Assembly: GCA_028292315.1 (NCBI GenBank)
Contig: JAQGMO010000271.1
Span: 1 to 39,536, forward strand
DNA from: Herminiimonas sp.
GTDB lineage: Bacteria; Pseudomonadota; Gammaproteobacteria; Burkholderiales; Burkholderiaceae_D
DNA length: 39,536 nucleotides
Direction: 5' to 3'
The notes below the pieces were generated by a model. It was not told the DNA's origin and made no database searches. It saw only the letters and a program-made list of their open reading frames with translations. Positions within the stretch are counted from its first letter, which is position 1, and every line of letters starts with the position of its first letter. Positions 15,520-25,529 of the stretch are shown here, piece after piece. A program made the translations under genes and the position numbers.

Positions 15520-16809
15520 ATGCAACTGTTCGCCGTCGGCCTCAACCACACCACCGCACCCGTCTCCTTGCGCGAGAAGGTCGCTTTTCCGCCTGATCAG
15601 ATCGGCCAGGCGGTGGCGTCGGCGCGTGCCTGGTTCGGACGCGGCACTTCTTCCGGCGCGAGCGACGAAGCAGCGATCCTCTCAACCTGCAACCGGACCG
15701 AGCTGTATTCAGCGAGTCGCCTGCCGGGCGGGGTCGATGCGGCGATCGATACCACCGCCCATTTTCTTGCGTCCTACCACAAGCTGCCATACGCGGAACT
15801 GCGCCCCTACCTGTACACCTTACCGCAGGATAACGCGGTGCGTCACGCGTTCAGGGTGGCGTCGGGACTCGATTCCATGGTGCTGGGAGAGCCGCAGATC
15901 CTCGGCCAGATGAAAGACGCGGTACGCCAGGCGGACGCGGCGGGCGGGCTCGGCACGTATCTGCACCAGATGTTTCAACGCACTTTCTCGGTCGCCAAGG
16001 AAGTGCGCACTACAACGGCGATCGGGGCACACAGCGTGTCGATGGCGGCCGCCGCGGTTCGACTGTCGCAGCGGATTTTCGATACCGTCGCGGACCAGCA
16101 TGTGCTGTTCATCGGCGCCGGCGAAATGATCGACCTGTGCGCCACGCATTTCAGTGCGCAGAATCCGAAATCGCTGACTATAGCCAATCGCACGCTGGAG
16201 CGCGGCGAGATGCTGGCGCGCCGTTTCGACGGCCGTGCGATCCGCCTGGCTGATTTGCCTGAGCAACTGGCCGGTTTCGATATCGTTGTGTCCTGTACCG
16301 CTTCTTCATTGCCGATCATTGGTTTGGGCCTGGTCGAGCGCGCCATCAAGGCCCGGCGTCACAAGCCGATGTTCATGGTCGATCTTGCCGTGCCACGCGA
16401 TATTGAATCCGAAGTCGGCCGCCTGGACGACGTGTTCCTGTACACCGTCGATGATCTTGGCGCGGCAGTGCAGACGGGGCTGGAAAACCGGCAGGCGGCG
16501 GTGACGCAGGCCGAGGCAATTATCGAAACCCGTGTGAAATCCTTCATGCACTGGATGGATAGCCGCGCCGTGGTGCCGCTGATCCAGGATTTGCACGAGT
16601 CCAGCGAGGCCATGCGCATGGCTGAACTGGAGCGCGCGCGCAAGCTGCTGGCCAAGGGCGAAGACATCGATACCGTATTGGAAGCGCTGTCGAAAGGACT
16701 GACCGCCAAGTTCCTGCACGGTCCGCAACAGGCCCTGCACACTGCGCAGGGCGACGAACGCGCCCGTCTGGCCGCACTGCTGCCGCAATTATTCCGCACC
16801 CGGCGCTAG
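15520..16809 (+). CDS. hemA: Glutamyl-tRNA reductase
   Basis: The 429-residue protein is full length. It starts with [21 protein letters not shown]; the catalytic Cys57 lies in [23 protein letters not shown] and [12 protein letters not shown] (NADPH domain) follow; the C-terminal helical dimerisation region ends with LPQLF. It reduces glutamyl-tRNA to glutamate-1-semialdehyde, the first step of C5 tetrapyrrole synthesis. It is followed by prfA after 105 bp, an order common in betaproteobacteria. The ATG at 15520 has only GGA close upstream as a ribosome site. Confidence 0.97.
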   Translation: MQLFAVGLNHTTAPVSLREKVAFPPDQIGQAVASARAWFGRGTSSGASDEAAILSTCNRTELYSASRLPGGVDAAIDTTAHFLASYHKLPYAELRPYLYTLPQDNAVRHAFRVASGLDSMVLGEPQILGQMKDAVRQADAAGGLGTYLHQMFQRTFSVAKEVRTTTAIGAHSVSMAAAAVRLSQRIFDTVADQHVLFIGAGEMIDLCATHFSAQNPKSLTIANRTLERGEMLARRFDGRAIRLADLPEQLAGFDIVVSCTASSLPIIGLGLVERAIKARRHKPMFMVDLAVPRDIESEVGRLDDVFLYTVDDLGAAVQTGLENRQAAVTQAEAIIETRVKSFMHWMDSRAVVPLIQDLHESSEAMRMAELERARKLLAKGEDIDTVLEALSKGLTAKFLHGPQQALHTAQGDERARLAALLPQLFRTRR

Positions 16810-16914
16810 CTGGCTCAGCCGCTCCCGCCATGTGCCGCTGGCGGGCCTTGCATGCGCATCTTCCCGCACAGGCGATGCAATTCCCGCAATCCCGACCCAT
16901 ACTGAAGAAACGCC

Positions 16915-17997
16915 ATGAAGCCATCCATGCTCGCCAAACTCGACCAGCTTGCCAACCGGCTGGAAGAGCTGAATAACCTGCTGATGCAGGAAGACGTCAC
17001 GTCCAATATGGACAATTACCGCAAGCTGACCCGCGAACATGCCGAACTGGGCCCGCTGGTGTCGCTCTATGCCGCCTATACCCAGGCCGATAATGATGTA
17101 AAGACTGCGCAGGAAATGCTGTCCGATCCCGACATGAAGGCGTTCGCGCAGGAAGAAATCGATGGCGCCCGTGCGCGGATGGAACAGCTGGAAGCCGATC
17201 TGCAAAAAATGCTGCTGCCGAAAGACCCGAATGACGAGCGCAATATCTTCCTTGAAATCCGCGCCGGCACCGGCGGCGACGAATCGGCATTGTTTGCCGG
17301 CGATTTACTGCGCATGTATACACGGTTTGCGGAACGTAACCGTTGGCAGGTCGAGATGGTTTCCGAGTCGTCATCGGAAGTGGGCGGCTACAAGGAAGTG
17401 ATTGTTCGCATCATCGGCTTCGGCGCCTATTCGAAGCTCAAGTTCGAATCGGGCGGGCATCGCGTGCAGCGCGTCCCCGCGACGGAAACCCAGGGCCGTA
17501 TCCATACCTCCGCCTGCACCGTGGCAATCATGCCGGAAGCCGATGAAGTCGGCGATGTCGATATCAATCCGGCCGATTTGCGGATCGATACCTATCGTGC
17601 ATCGGGCGCCGGCGGCCAGCATATCAACAAGACCGATTCAGCGGTGCGCATCACGCATATCCCGACCGGCATAGTGGTCGAATGCCAGGACGATCGCAGC
17701 CAGCACAAGAACAAGGCGTCGGCGCTGAAGGTTCTCGCGGCACGCATCAAGGACGTGCAGTTGCGCGCACAGCAATCGAAGGAAGCGGCAACCCGAAAAT
17801 CGCTGATCGGGTCCGGCGACCGCAGCGAGCGCATACGCACCTATAACTTTCCACAAGGGCGCATGACAGACCACCGCATCAACCTGACACTTTATAAACT
17901 GGATTTCATCATGGACGGCGACCTGGAAGAACTGACCAACGCGCTGGTTGCCGAGCACCAGGCCGAATTGCTCGCCGAACTGGGCGACGAGCTATGA
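16915..17997 (+). CDS. prfA: Peptide chain release factor 1
   Basis: The 360-residue protein has the RF1 layout. An N-terminal helical domain is followed by the stop-codon tripeptide Pro188-Ala-Thr190 ([10 protein letters not shown]), which marks RF1 rather than RF2. GGQ is at 233-235 ([10 protein letters not shown]), the Gln being the target of PrmC methylation. RF1 ends translation at UAA and UAG. That is notable beside the gene at 10810-11568, whose two internal stops are both UAG and would be read by this factor. prmC is encoded about 590 bp downstream with dsbB between. Confidence 0.97.
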   Translation: MKPSMLAKLDQLANRLEELNNLLMQEDVTSNMDNYRKLTREHAELGPLVSLYAAYTQADNDVKTAQEMLSDPDMKAFAQEEIDGARARMEQLEADLQKMLLPKDPNDERNIFLEIRAGTGGDESALFAGDLLRMYTRFAERNRWQVEMVSESSSEVGGYKEVIVRIIGFGAYSKLKFESGGHRVQRVPATETQGRIHTSACTVAIMPEADEVGDVDINPADLRIDTYRASGAGGQHINKTDSAVRITHIPTGIVVECQDDRSQHKNKASALKVLAARIKDVQLRAQQSKEAATRKSLIGSGDRSERIRTYNFPQGRMTDHRINLTLYKLDFIMDGDLEELTNALVAEHQAELLAELGDEL

Positions 17998-18080
17998 TGT
18001 CAGTCTCCCGATTCGGCAGCTAGCTGGTAGATTGGCACTCTCTGGCACTCCATTCCTTTCACTGTATTTACGGACAATCA

Positions 18081-18557
18081 ATGAACTCATCAAAACCCGT
18101 ATTACTAGCCGTGGCGATTGCCTCCCTGGCCTTGCTCGGCGTCGCGCTTTATCTGCAACATGGCATGAACATGCAACCCTGCCCGCTGTGCGTTATCCAG
18201 CGCTATGCGTTTGCCGCGGTGGCCCTGATCTGCCTGATCTTCGCGTTTCTGCCGCGCACGGCAAGCAAGGCCGGCGCCGGACTGGCGACCCTCGCGGCAC
18301 TGGCGGGCGCCGGCGTCGCCGGGTATCACTTGTGGATCAAGGCCAACCCGACTATTTCCTGCGGCATCGATCCGCTCGAGACATCGCTCAATACGATTCC
18401 GACGGCCAGGTTGATGCCCTTCCTGTTCAAGGCCGATGGTTTGTGCACCACCGACTACGCACCGATTCTCGGGCTATCGATTCCACAATGGTCGATGGTG
18501 TGGTTCGTGCTGTTTATCATCGTGCTCGTCCGGGTCGCATTCAGGCGCTCCGCATAG
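18081..18557 (+). CDS. dsbB: Disulfide bond formation protein B
   Basis: The 158-residue membrane protein has four hydrophobic segments and the four essential cysteines of DsbB. Cys34 and Cys37 lie in QPCPLCVIQRY (first periplasmic loop), Cys94 in ISCGID and Cys122 in GLCTTDY (second loop). It reoxidises DsbA and passes electrons to quinone. It sits between prfA and prmC, 84 bp after prfA and 25 bp before prmC, where many related genomes have prfA and prmC adjacent. The leader has no strong promoter that I can point to. Confidence 0.94.
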   Translation: MNSSKPVLLAVAIASLALLGVALYLQHGMNMQPCPLCVIQRYAFAAVALICLIFAFLPRTASKAGAGLATLAALAGAGVAGYHLWIKANPTISCGIDPLETSLNTIPTARLMPFLFKADGLCTTDYAPILGLSIPQWSMVWFVLFIIVLVRVAFRRSA

Positions 18558-18582
18558 TGACCCGCTTCCCGAGCTTGCTGCG

Positions 18583-19398
18583 ATGAACCTGGCCGGCATG
18601 TCGATTGCGGCGATCCTTGGCAAACCGCCCCTGGCGCCGCTGGAAGCACGCATCCTGTTATGTCATGCGCTGCAGTTATCGCGCGTTCAACTGATTACCC
18701 GGTCGGAACAAACCCTCGATGACGGACAGGCGAATTTGCTGGCCGCGCTGTTTCAACGACGCATCGATGGCGAACCAATCGCTTACATCACGGGCGAGCG
18801 CGAGTTTTATGGCCTGTCGTTGCGGGTTAACCGCGACGTGCTGATACCGCGTCCCGAAACCGAGTTGCTGGTCGAACTGGCGAGCGAACGGCTGCCGCCA
18901 GATGGCAGCGTGCTCGACCTCGGAACCGGCTCCGGCGCCATTGCGGTTGCGCTGGCGCATAGCCGGCCAGATGCGCGCGTGACGGCAGTCGACGTGAGCG
19001 AGGCGGCATTGACGGTCGCGCGCGACAACGCGATCCGGCACGACGCCGCAATCCGTTTCATGCGCAGCGACTGGTATGCGGCCCTGCCCGGCCAGCAATT
19101 CGACATGATCGTCGCCAATCCGCCTTATATCGTGGCGGGCGACATGCATCTGTCGCAGGGCGACCTGCGCTTCGAACCGGTCGATGCACTGACCGACCAT
19201 GCCGATGGCCTGTCCGCCCTGCGTGCCATTGCCAACGGCGCGCCGGGCCACCTGGCGGCCGGTGGCTGGCTGTTGATGGAACATGGTTACGATCAGGCGC
19301 CGGCGGTACGCGGCTTGCTGGAGGCCCGGGGATTTCATCAGGTACAGAGCTGGCGCGACCTGGCTGGAATAGAACGCGCAAGCGGCGGCCGGAAATGA
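18583..19398 (+). CDS. prmC: Peptide chain release factor N5-glutamine methyltransferase
   Basis: The 271-residue protein has the N-terminal helical domain (LEARILLCHALQLSR), ITGEREFYGLSLRVN, the SAM motif LDLGTGSGAIAVAL (about residues 110-123) and the NPPY catalytic motif (about 178-182) that binds the target Gln. It methylates the GGQ glutamine of RF1 and RF2, including the product of prfA upstream. Start ATG 18583 has GAG about 10 nt before it; the longer frame to 18436 would overlap dsbB deeply. ATG 18598 is a possible later start. Confidence 0.94.
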   Translation: MNLAGMSIAAILGKPPLAPLEARILLCHALQLSRVQLITRSEQTLDDGQANLLAALFQRRIDGEPIAYITGEREFYGLSLRVNRDVLIPRPETELLVELASERLPPDGSVLDLGTGSGAIAVALAHSRPDARVTAVDVSEAALTVARDNAIRHDAAIRFMRSDWYAALPGQQFDMIVANPPYIVAGDMHLSQGDLRFEPVDALTDHADGLSALRAIANGAPGHLAAGGWLLMEHGYDQAPAVRGLLEARGFHQVQSWRDLAGIERASGGRK

Positions 19399-19436
19399 CT
19401 TGCCGCACTGGTTCGGCGGTCGACGTTCAGTACGCA

Positions 19437-19470
19437 CATTCGGCACCGCATTCGGCACCGCATTCGGCAC
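19437..19470. repeat. Three-copy 12-bp tandem repeat between prmC and tex
   Basis: CATTCGGCACCG occurs at 19437-19448 and 19449-19460, with a partial third copy CATTCGGCAC at 19461-19470. It lies in the 177-bp gap between prmC and tex. The 12-bp unit would keep frame if translated, but there is no supported gene here. It is probably local slippage. Confidence 0.75.
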
Positions 19471-19575
19471 TATTGTCATCACGCGGCCTGTGTCACTTAT
19501 CCCACACTCGCAGGATAGTCTTGGCAGGATAAATTGCGTATCATCCATTGCTTGTTTTTCTCATTTTGACATTCC

Positions 19576-21921
19576 ATGCTGCCTTCAATCGAACAACGCC
19601 TTGCCGTAGAACTCGTTGCAAAACCGGCCCAGGTTGCCGCCGCCGTTGCCCTGCTGGACGAGGGCGCCACCGTCCCCTTTATTGCCCGCTATCGCAAGGA
19701 AGCAACCGGCGGGCTGGATGATATCCAGTTGCGGCTGCTGGAGGAACGGCTGCGCTATCTGCGCGAACTGGAAGACCGGCGCGCCGCGATCGTGGCATCG
19801 ATCCAGGAGCAAGGCAAGATGACGCCCGAATTGCTCGACGCAGTCATGCATGCCGCAGACAAGACCCGGCTGGAAGACCTGTATCTCCCTTACAAGCAGA
19901 AGCGCCGCACCAAGGCCCAGATCGCGGCCGAAGCCGGACTGGCGCCGCTGGCCGAAGCGTTGCTGGCCAACCCAGCCCTGAGCCCGGACCAGGAAGCATT
20001 GCAATACCTGAAACCGGCTTTCAAAACCGCCAACGGCGATAATCCGGGCGTGGCCGATGCCAAGGCCGCCCTCGATGGCGCGCGCCAGATACTGATGGAA
20101 CGATTCGCTGAAGACGCCACCCTTCTGCAGGCGCTGCGCGAATACCTGCTGGAACATGGCGTGGTCGAATCAAAAGTCGCGGAAGGAAAAATGGACGCCG
20201 GCGCAAAATTCGCGGACTACTTCGATTATTCGGAAACCATCGCGACCATCCCGTCGCACCGCGCGCTGGCGCTGTTCCGCGGACGGCGCGAAGAAATGCT
20301 CAATGTCGCGCTGCGGCTCGACACCGAAGAAGAAAAACCGAAGTGGGATGCGCCGCATAACCCGTGCGAAGGCCGGATCGCGGCCCGCTTCGGCATCAGC
20401 AACCAGGGACGCCCGGCCGATAAATGGCTGGCCGATACGGTGCGCTGGACCTGGCGTGTCAAGGTGTTCATGCACCTGGAAACCGAACTGATGAACAACT
20501 TGCGCGAAAAGGCGGAAGTCGATGCGATCAATGTCTTTGCGCTGAACCTGAAATCCCTGTTGCTGGCGGCGCCAGCCGGACCGCGCGCCACCATGGGCCT
20601 GGACCCCGGCTTGCGCACCGGCGTCAAGGTGGCGGTGGTGGATGCCACCGGCAAGGTGGTGGATACCACGGCGATTTACCCGCACCAGCCGCGCAATGAC
20701 TGGGATGGCTCGCTGCATACGCTGGCGCAGCTGGCGGAAAAGCACAAGGTCGCGCTGATCTCGATCGGCAATGGCACGGCATCGCGTGAAACCGATAAGC
20801 TGGCCCAGGACCTGATCAAGCTGCGTCCCGACCTGAAGCTGACCAAGATCGTGGTCTCGGAAGCCGGCGCATCGGTTTATTCCGCATCCGAGTTTGCATC
20901 GCGCGAATTGCCGGAACTGGATGTGTCGCTGCGCGGGGCGGTGTCGATCGCGCGCCGCTTGCAGGACCCGCTGGCGGAACTGGTGAAAATCGATCCCAAG
21001 TCGATCGGCGTCGGCCAGTATCAGCACGATGTCGGACAGACCCAGCTGGCGCGCTCGCTCGATGCCGTGGTTGAAGACTGCGTGAATGCGGTGGGAGTCG
21101 ACGTCAACACCGCGTCGGCGCCCTTGCTCGCGCGCGTATCCGGGCTGAATGCCAGCGTTGCGCAAAGCATCGTCACCTATCGGGACATGAAGGGCATGTT
21201 CACCTCGCGCGCAGCGCTGAAGGCGGTGCCGCGGCTGGGCGAAAAAACATTCGAGCAGGCGGCAGGCTTCTTGCGGGTCATGACGAGCGAGAATCCGCTC
21301 GATGCTTCAGCGGTGCATCCGGAATCATATCCGCTGGTTGAAAAAATCCTTGCTGACATCAAGAAAGATGTGAAAGCGGTCATCGGCGACGGCCGCCTGC
21401 TGAAATCGCTTGATCCGGCCCGTTATGCGGATGACCGGTTCGGCGTGCCGACCATTACCGATATCCTGAAAGAACTGGAGAAGCCGGGACGCGACCCGCG
21501 CCCCGAATTCACCACCGCCACATTCAAGGAAGGGGTCGAGGAAATTCGCGATTTGCGGCCGGACATGATTCTTGAAGGGGTAGTGACCAATGTCGCCGCC
21601 TTCGGCGCGTTTGTCGATATCGGCGTGCACCAGGATGGGCTGGTGCATATTTCAGCCTTGTCGAATACGTTCGTAAAGGACCCGCACACGGTGGTCAAAG
21701 CGGGCCAGGTGGTCAAGGTCAAAGTGCTGGAAGTTGATGAAAAGCGCAAGCGCATCGCGCTAACCATGCGCTTGTCGGATACGCCGCCGGCAGCGGGAGC
21801 GAAGCCGGAGCAGCGCGCCGACCGGAACGACGCGAAACGGCTTTCGCAGCACCAGCAACAGCCGCGGCAGCCAGCTGTCAATAGCGCGATGGCGGCGGCA
21901 TTTGCCAAACTGAAGTCATGA
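19576..21921 (+). CDS. tex: Tex family S1 RNA-binding transcription accessory protein
   Basis: The 781-residue protein has the Tex N-terminal helical domain ([20 protein letters not shown], residues about 30-50) and a YqgF/RNase H-like domain beginning at GLDPGLRTG (about 340). Tandem helix-hairpin-helix motifs follow ([15 protein letters not shown], about 511-570), with a C-terminal S1 domain at about 663-733 ([16 protein letters not shown]). Tex binds nucleic acid and affects transcription and toxin gene expression in several genera. ATG 19576 is the natural start. The C-terminal tail after S1 is rich in Gln and Arg. It is inserted between prmC and grxD and may have its own promoter. Confidence 0.96.
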   Translation: MLPSIEQRLAVELVAKPAQVAAAVALLDEGATVPFIARYRKEATGGLDDIQLRLLEERLRYLRELEDRRAAIVASIQEQGKMTPELLDAVMHAADKTRLEDLYLPYKQKRRTKAQIAAEAGLAPLAEALLANPALSPDQEALQYLKPAFKTANGDNPGVADAKAALDGARQILMERFAEDATLLQALREYLLEHGVVESKVAEGKMDAGAKFADYFDYSETIATIPSHRALALFRGRREEMLNVALRLDTEEEKPKWDAPHNPCEGRIAARFGISNQGRPADKWLADTVRWTWRVKVFMHLETELMNNLREKAEVDAINVFALNLKSLLLAAPAGPRATMGLDPGLRTGVKVAVVDATGKVVDTTAIYPHQPRNDWDGSLHTLAQLAEKHKVALISIGNGTASRETDKLAQDLIKLRPDLKLTKIVVSEAGASVYSASEFASRELPELDVSLRGAVSIARRLQDPLAELVKIDPKSIGVGQYQHDVGQTQLARSLDAVVEDCVNAVGVDVNTASAPLLARVSGLNASVAQSIVTYRDMKGMFTSRAALKAVPRLGEKTFEQAAGFLRVMTSENPLDASAVHPESYPLVEKILADIKKDVKAVIGDGRLLKSLDPARYADDRFGVPTITDILKELEKPGRDPRPEFTTATFKEGVEEIRDLRPDMILEGVVTNVAAFGAFVDIGVHQDGLVHISALSNTFVKDPHTVVKAGQVVKVKVLEVDEKRKRIALTMRLSDTPPAAGAKPEQRADRNDAKRLSQHQQQPRQPAVNSAMAAAFAKLKS

Positions 21922-22005
21922 GAATTGCCGGTTTGCGCAAGTTGCGCCGGTTCGCGCCGGGATGCATCAATTCGCGCCAGTTCGGCATGAGTGACCGGTT
22001 TTTCC

Positions 22006-22011
22006 TATAAT
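22006..22011 (+). promoter_or_regulatory. Putative -10 element of the grxD promoter
   Basis: TATAAT lies 28 bp before the grxD ATG in the 117-bp gap after tex. No good -35 is visible at 16-18 bp spacing. GAGAGG follows as the ribosome site for grxD. Confidence 0.4.
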
Positions 22012-22038
22012 GACGGTATTATTTACCGAGAGGCTGCC

Positions 22039-22350
22039 ATGAGCGATGTACAAGAATGGATCAAAGAGACTGTGACGCAAAATCCGGTCGTGCTATTCAT
22101 GAAGGGGACGGCCCAGTTCCCCCAATGCGGTTTTTCCGGCCGCGCAATACAACTGCTGAAATCGAGCGGCGTTGAAAACTTGGTAACCATCAATGTGCTG
22201 GAAGACGCCGAAGTCCGCCAGGGCATCAAGGAATTCTCCAACTGGCCCACGGTTCCGCAGTTGTATGTCAACGGCGAATTCATCGGCGGGTCCGACATCA
22301 TGAATGAAATGTTCGATTCGGGCGAATTGCAAACGCTGCTGAAAGCATAA
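22039..22350 (+). CDS. grxD: Monothiol glutaredoxin, Grx4 family
   Basis: The 103-residue protein has the CGFS active site (Cys30 in FPQCGFSGRA), the glutathione-binding WPTVPQLYVNGEFIGGSDI and the usual Grx4 length. Such proteins bind a glutathione-ligated [2Fe-2S] cluster and pass it to target proteins. ATG 22039 has GAGAGG in the normal position; the longer frame from 21991 overlaps the promoter. It is followed by ubiX after 1 nt, so they are one unit. Confidence 0.96.
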   Translation: MSDVQEWIKETVTQNPVVLFMKGTAQFPQCGFSGRAIQLLKSSGVENLVTINVLEDAEVRQGIKEFSNWPTVPQLYVNGEFIGGSDIMNEMFDSGELQTLLKA

Positions 22351-22351
22351 G

Positions 22352-22969
22352 GTGGCGGCGTCCGCAGACGCTTTTACCGGTTTCCCTGGCGCTCCGCGAC
22401 GGCTGATTGTTGCAGTCACCGGCGCCACCGGGGCCATTTACGGCGTCCGGTTACTCCAGGTTTTGCGCGACACGCCCGGCATCGAAACCCATTTGATGGT
22501 ATCCGATGCCGGCGTGTTGAATCTGCACCAGGAACTCGACATGAACCGCAAGGATGTCGAAGCGCTGGCGCATGTGGTGCACAACGTGCGCGATATCGGC
22601 GCATCGATTGCAAGCGGGTCGTTCCAGTCGGAAGGCATGATCATCGCGCCCTGTTCCATGAAAACGCTGGCGGCGGTGGCGCACGGACTATGCGACAACC
22701 TGGTAGCGCGCGCGGCGGACGTTATGCTCAAGGAACGGCGCCGGCTGGTGCTGATGGTGCGCGAAACCCCGTTTAATCTGGCCCACTTGCGCAACATGAC
22801 GGCTGTGACCGAGATGGGCGGCATCATTTATCCGCCATTGCCGGCCTTTTATCATCGTCCGCAGAGCATTTCGGAAATGGTCGATCATACGGTCGGCCGC
22901 GTGGTGGACTTGTTCGGCGTGGCGCATGCTCTGACACCGCGCTGGAATGGCATGAAAGCGCCAGTCTGA
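22352..22969 (+). CDS. ubiX: Flavin prenyltransferase UbiX
   Basis: The 205-residue protein has the FMN/DMAP-binding start LIVAVTGATGAIYGVRLLQ, SDAGVLNLH, the segment IIAPCSMKTLAAVAHG and RRLVLMVRETPFNLAHLRNM. UbiX links dimethylallyl phosphate to FMN to give the prenylated cofactor for UbiD decarboxylases in ubiquinone synthesis. The GTG at 22352 is the only start that keeps the domain and lies 1 nt after grxD. The ribosome site is weak, so coupling to grxD translation is likely. Confidence 0.95.
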   Translation: MAASADAFTGFPGAPRRLIVAVTGATGAIYGVRLLQVLRDTPGIETHLMVSDAGVLNLHQELDMNRKDVEALAHVVHNVRDIGASIASGSFQSEGMIIAPCSMKTLAAVAHGLCDNLVARAADVMLKERRRLVLMVRETPFNLAHLRNMTAVTEMGGIIYPPLPAFYHRPQSISEMVDHTVGRVVDLFGVAHALTPRWNGMKAPV

Positions 22970-23174
22970 ACCGATTAGCGCAGATTGCGCATTAGGGCGC
23001 GTCGTCGCGGGCTCACGCCATCCGTCCACCGATGTGCATCCGGTGCAATCCGCTTGAGGCAAAAAAATTTCACTACGGCTTGCGTTATATCAAGCTGAGA
23101 TCAGGTATTATTAATTTCCTGACTGACTCAATATCCTGACTGCCTGCCGCGCCTAAAAGCAGTAAAAACGATTC

Positions 23175-23399
23175 ATGAACGCGCCTCAATCCCTGAATGA
23201 CGAGATACCGGTTATCCCCAAGCCCCGATTTTGGCGAACGGACATCCGCAGCACCAAGATCGTGGATCTGGGGATTTCGCTGCAAGAACGGTTTGGCGCC
23301 GAATATGCTGCCGCGTTTCTGAAACAAAACGGGATCAGCATCGAAGTCGCGATACGGGTGCTTTCGCGTCCGGCGGAGCGGCGCCGGTCCGGATCTTGA
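23175..23399 (+). CDS. Small conserved-looking hypothetical protein
   Basis: The 74-residue product is mostly helical: TDIRSTKIVDLGISLQERFG, AAAFLKQNGISIEVAIRVLS, then an Arg-rich tail. There is no signal peptide or membrane segment. The ATG at 23175 has no clear Shine-Dalgarno sequence. A TATTAT at 23106-23111 could be its -10. The gene converges with the EamA transporter gene, 11 bp away. I do not recognise a named family, but the composition looks like a real protein rather than a shadow, as the other strand is non-coding here. Confidence 0.6.
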   Translation: MNAPQSLNDEIPVIPKPRFWRTDIRSTKIVDLGISLQERFGAEYAAAFLKQNGISIEVAIRVLSRPAERRRSGS

Positions 23400-23410
23400 T
23401 TTTCCCGACT

Positions 23411-24292
23411 TCAATTTCCTTTTAGCAATACTACTGCGACTCCGCCTATCGTGAGCGTCAGGGCCAGGATTTGCCTGATCCCGAATGGTTCGCCAAGAAG
23501 AACTGCGGCCGCGGCAGTCGCAATGACCGGTGTCAGCAGGGTCGCGACCGAGGCGGTGGCGGGCGGTAATCTGCGCAGCGCGGCAAACCAGGTCAGATAG
23601 CAAAGCCCCATTGGAACCAGCGTCATGTACACCATGATGCTCCAGCCGGCGGAACTAAGCGCGTTGAAATCGGGATGCTCGAACAGAAGACCCAGCACAA
23701 CCATCGGCGCGCAGCCTATGGCGAGCTGCCATGCCAGTGAAGTGAGCGGCGGCAGCGCCAGCGGCGGTCCCAGCATTACGGTGCCAAGAGCGAACAGGAG
23801 CGCTGCCCCCAGCGCGAATAGCACGCCGGGCAGCATTTCATAGCCGATCGACAGGCCTTGTCCAGTGAAAAGCAGGCTCACGCCGCTCATGCAAAGCGCC
23901 AGGCCCGCCAGGCTTTTATTGGTTGGCCGTTGCCCGCGCAATGGCCATGCAAACAATGTCGCCCAGATCGGCATCGTATAGAGCAGCAGCGCCGCTTGTC
24001 CGGCGCTCAGCCAGCGCATGGCGAGCGTTGCAAACCCCATCCAGACAAACACGTTGATGATGGCGCTGACGGCCAGGCGGCCGGCAAGCGCGCGCGGGAC
24101 CGTCAGCCGCTGTCCCAGTACGACCGCGAGAAGCGCGACAATCAGCGCCGCGGCGACCCCGGCGGCGCCTCTCGCGAACAATGGCGGCCACTCGCGCAAC
24201 AGGAACTTCATCGCGGGCCAGTTAAGTCCCCATCCCACCGCGGTGACGACAAGGCACAGTAGGCCGACGGAGCGGGAACGCGGAGAAATCAA
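23411..24292 (-). CDS. EamA/DMT-superfamily transporter
   Basis: The 293-residue protein has ten hydrophobic segments in two EamA repeats. The first begins GLLCLVVTAVGWGLNWPAMKFLL and the second LFALGAALLFALGTVML, each with the conserved Pro/Gly helices. Such proteins export metabolites or amino acids, but the substrate is unknown. The only start that keeps the first helix is TTG 24292; no ATG or GTG occurs in frame upstream. It is alone on the minus strand, ending against the small gene at 23175. Confidence 0.85.
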   Translation of the reverse strand: MISPRSRSVGLLCLVVTAVGWGLNWPAMKFLLREWPPLFARGAAGVAAALIVALLAVVLGQRLTVPRALAGRLAVSAIINVFVWMGFATLAMRWLSAGQAALLLYTMPIWATLFAWPLRGQRPTNKSLAGLALCMSGVSLLFTGQGLSIGYEMLPGVLFALGAALLFALGTVMLGPPLALPPLTSLAWQLAIGCAPMVVLGLLFEHPDFNALSSAGWSIMVYMTLVPMGLCYLTWFAALRRLPPATASVATLLTPVIATAAAAVLLGEPFGIRQILALTLTIGGVAVVLLKGN

Positions 24293-24483
24293 GGCGGTGT
24301 GCTGACGCGGAAAGAAGCGGACACGTGTTGCCGCTTCCGCCGATCGTGAAAAGTTATGAGTCCGTGCATCTTACGGCGCTTGAACGGAATCCGCCAGAGG
24401 CAGGACCAGAACCGCATTGCCGCCGGATCCCCGGTTCGGGCGTCAGCGCGGATCTGCTCCAGCCGTGCCGGCCGGCCCCGGTG

Positions 24484-24849
24484 TCATTTTTTTATCCGGC
24501 ATAAGAACAGGTAACAGCCGGTCAGGATCGTGATGACCACGCATGAAAAGGAAAACGCAATGCCCGCGCTCATGCACAGGGTGGTCACGCAAATATGCGC
24601 AAACGTGCCTTCTATCGTTTTCAGCATCAGGCCTGAAAAAATCTTAAGCAGCATCATCAGGCTGACTGCAATGCCTATCCATTTGAAGATAAAAAAAGGC
24701 AGTACGCCGCGCTGTGAACGGTTATACCGATAATTCGCAATGCGCTGTTCCTCGCTGCCGCGTCCCGCATCGCGGAACAGCCAGAATGGTATTGCCCGGC
24801 GCCAAAAAAGCCTGAAGAACCATTTTGGCGGATCGTCGTTAATGCTCAT
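24484..24849 (-). CDS. Small integral membrane protein of unknown function
   Basis: The 121-residue protein has a charged aromatic N-terminus (PKWFFRLFWRRAIPFWLFRD) and two long hydrophobic helices (about residues 50-78 and 84-115), the second rich in Cys (five). AAGGAG lies 9 nt before ATG 24849, a strong start. No neighbour on the same strand is close. I do not recognise the family. Confidence 0.7.
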   Translation of the reverse strand: MSINDDPPKWFFRLFWRRAIPFWLFRDAGRGSEEQRIANYRYNRSQRGVLPFFIFKWIGIAVSLMMLLKIFSGLMLKTIEGTFAHICVTTLCMSAGIAFSFSCVVITILTGCYLFLCRIKK

Positions 24850-25094
24850 GGTTTGCGCTCTCCTTACCACTTAGGCACACTTCCCGGACGAGCGTTCAGC
24901 TTGCTGGCACGCTCAGGCAAGTCACGGCGCCCATCGTGCCGAAGGGCGCGGAAACGCCGCAGGTGAACCTGGCGTCGGCCATCCGGTTCATGATCGGGCA
25001 AGTCTGGCCACGCCTGCAGTTATTGTGGCACAGGATTTCGCATGCTGTGCGTCGAAGTCCTGTTTTCAGGGCCCATCGATGGGTTGAATAAAAG

Positions 25095-25216
25095 CCGCGG
25101 GGAACCGCGCACAGAGGGTCGCGGTCTACGCCGAAACCGGCGTCGGGAACGCGCCGTGCACCGGGCGAACGCCTAAATCAAAAAGCCCGCGATCAATTAC
25201 GATGCGGGCTTTTCTA
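25095..25216 (+). ncRNA. Candidate small RNA with three hairpins
   Basis: Three stems follow in order. CGCGG/CCGCG with a GGAA tetraloop lies at 25096-25109. ACGCCG/CGGCGT with an AAAC loop lies at 25128-25143. A 10-bp terminator stem ends in a T-run. The flanking genes point away from this spot, so the terminator serves neither. I cannot fix the 5' end or the strand with certainty; the terminator works in both directions. No known RNA family was recognised. Confidence 0.35.
25181..25213. terminator. Bidirectional intrinsic terminator
   Basis: AAAAGCCCGC (25181-25190) pairs perfectly with GCGGGCTTTT (25204-25213) around a 13-nt loop. The A-run and T-run at the ends make it a Rho-independent terminator on either strand. 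It lies between divergently transcribed genes. Confidence 0.85.
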
Positions 25217-25529
25217 GTCTCCTCCACCTCGACTGAGCGGATTTTTTGATACGTTCATTTTGCAGCAACATCACGAAAAGCGCACTACGTATTTTCCACA
25301 AGAGTAATGTTGCGCTATGCAATCTCTACACCGGCTAGTGCAGCGGTGACAGCCGCCGTTACCACGTGCCGACTCGGTAGATCAATAATTTAAAGGAACT
25401 ACGGTCGCATTTCCGCTTCTTACAAAACCATTGCGGTTTTGTTAATCATTTAAGTAATGCTCATTAGTAACGGATAAAAATTCAGGCTGTGCAAGTCCGA
25501 TTTTTAAATGAACTTCCAAGGAGAACGTC

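Larger units (their letters stand above)
24850..25529. other. 680-bp gap between divergent genes, with an orphan terminator
   Basis: No credible protein gene is seen. It holds a candidate small RNA ending in an intrinsic terminator (25095-25216), and two inverted repeats: GCAACAT/ATGTTGC (25265-25271 and 25307-25313) and ACAAAACC/GGTTTTGT (25422-25429 and 25435-25442). The right part is AT-rich and should contain the promoter of the gene at 25530. Confidence 0.6.

Noticed and set aside
19400-19609. Small plus-strand open frame containing the 12-bp repeats (repetitive FGTA units)
   Set aside because: It overlaps the tex start, has no ribosome site, and its peptide is just the translated tandem repeat.
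24850-25180. Possible tRNA gene before the orphan terminator
   Set aside because: I could not fit an acceptor stem, anticodon loop and T-arm consensus (GGTTCGAATCC-like) in this stretch.
25422-25442. ACAAAACC/GGTTTTGT hairpin as a terminator
   Set aside because: It is upstream of the gene at 25530 with no T-run and weak A/T pairs; it may be only part of an AT-rich promoter region.
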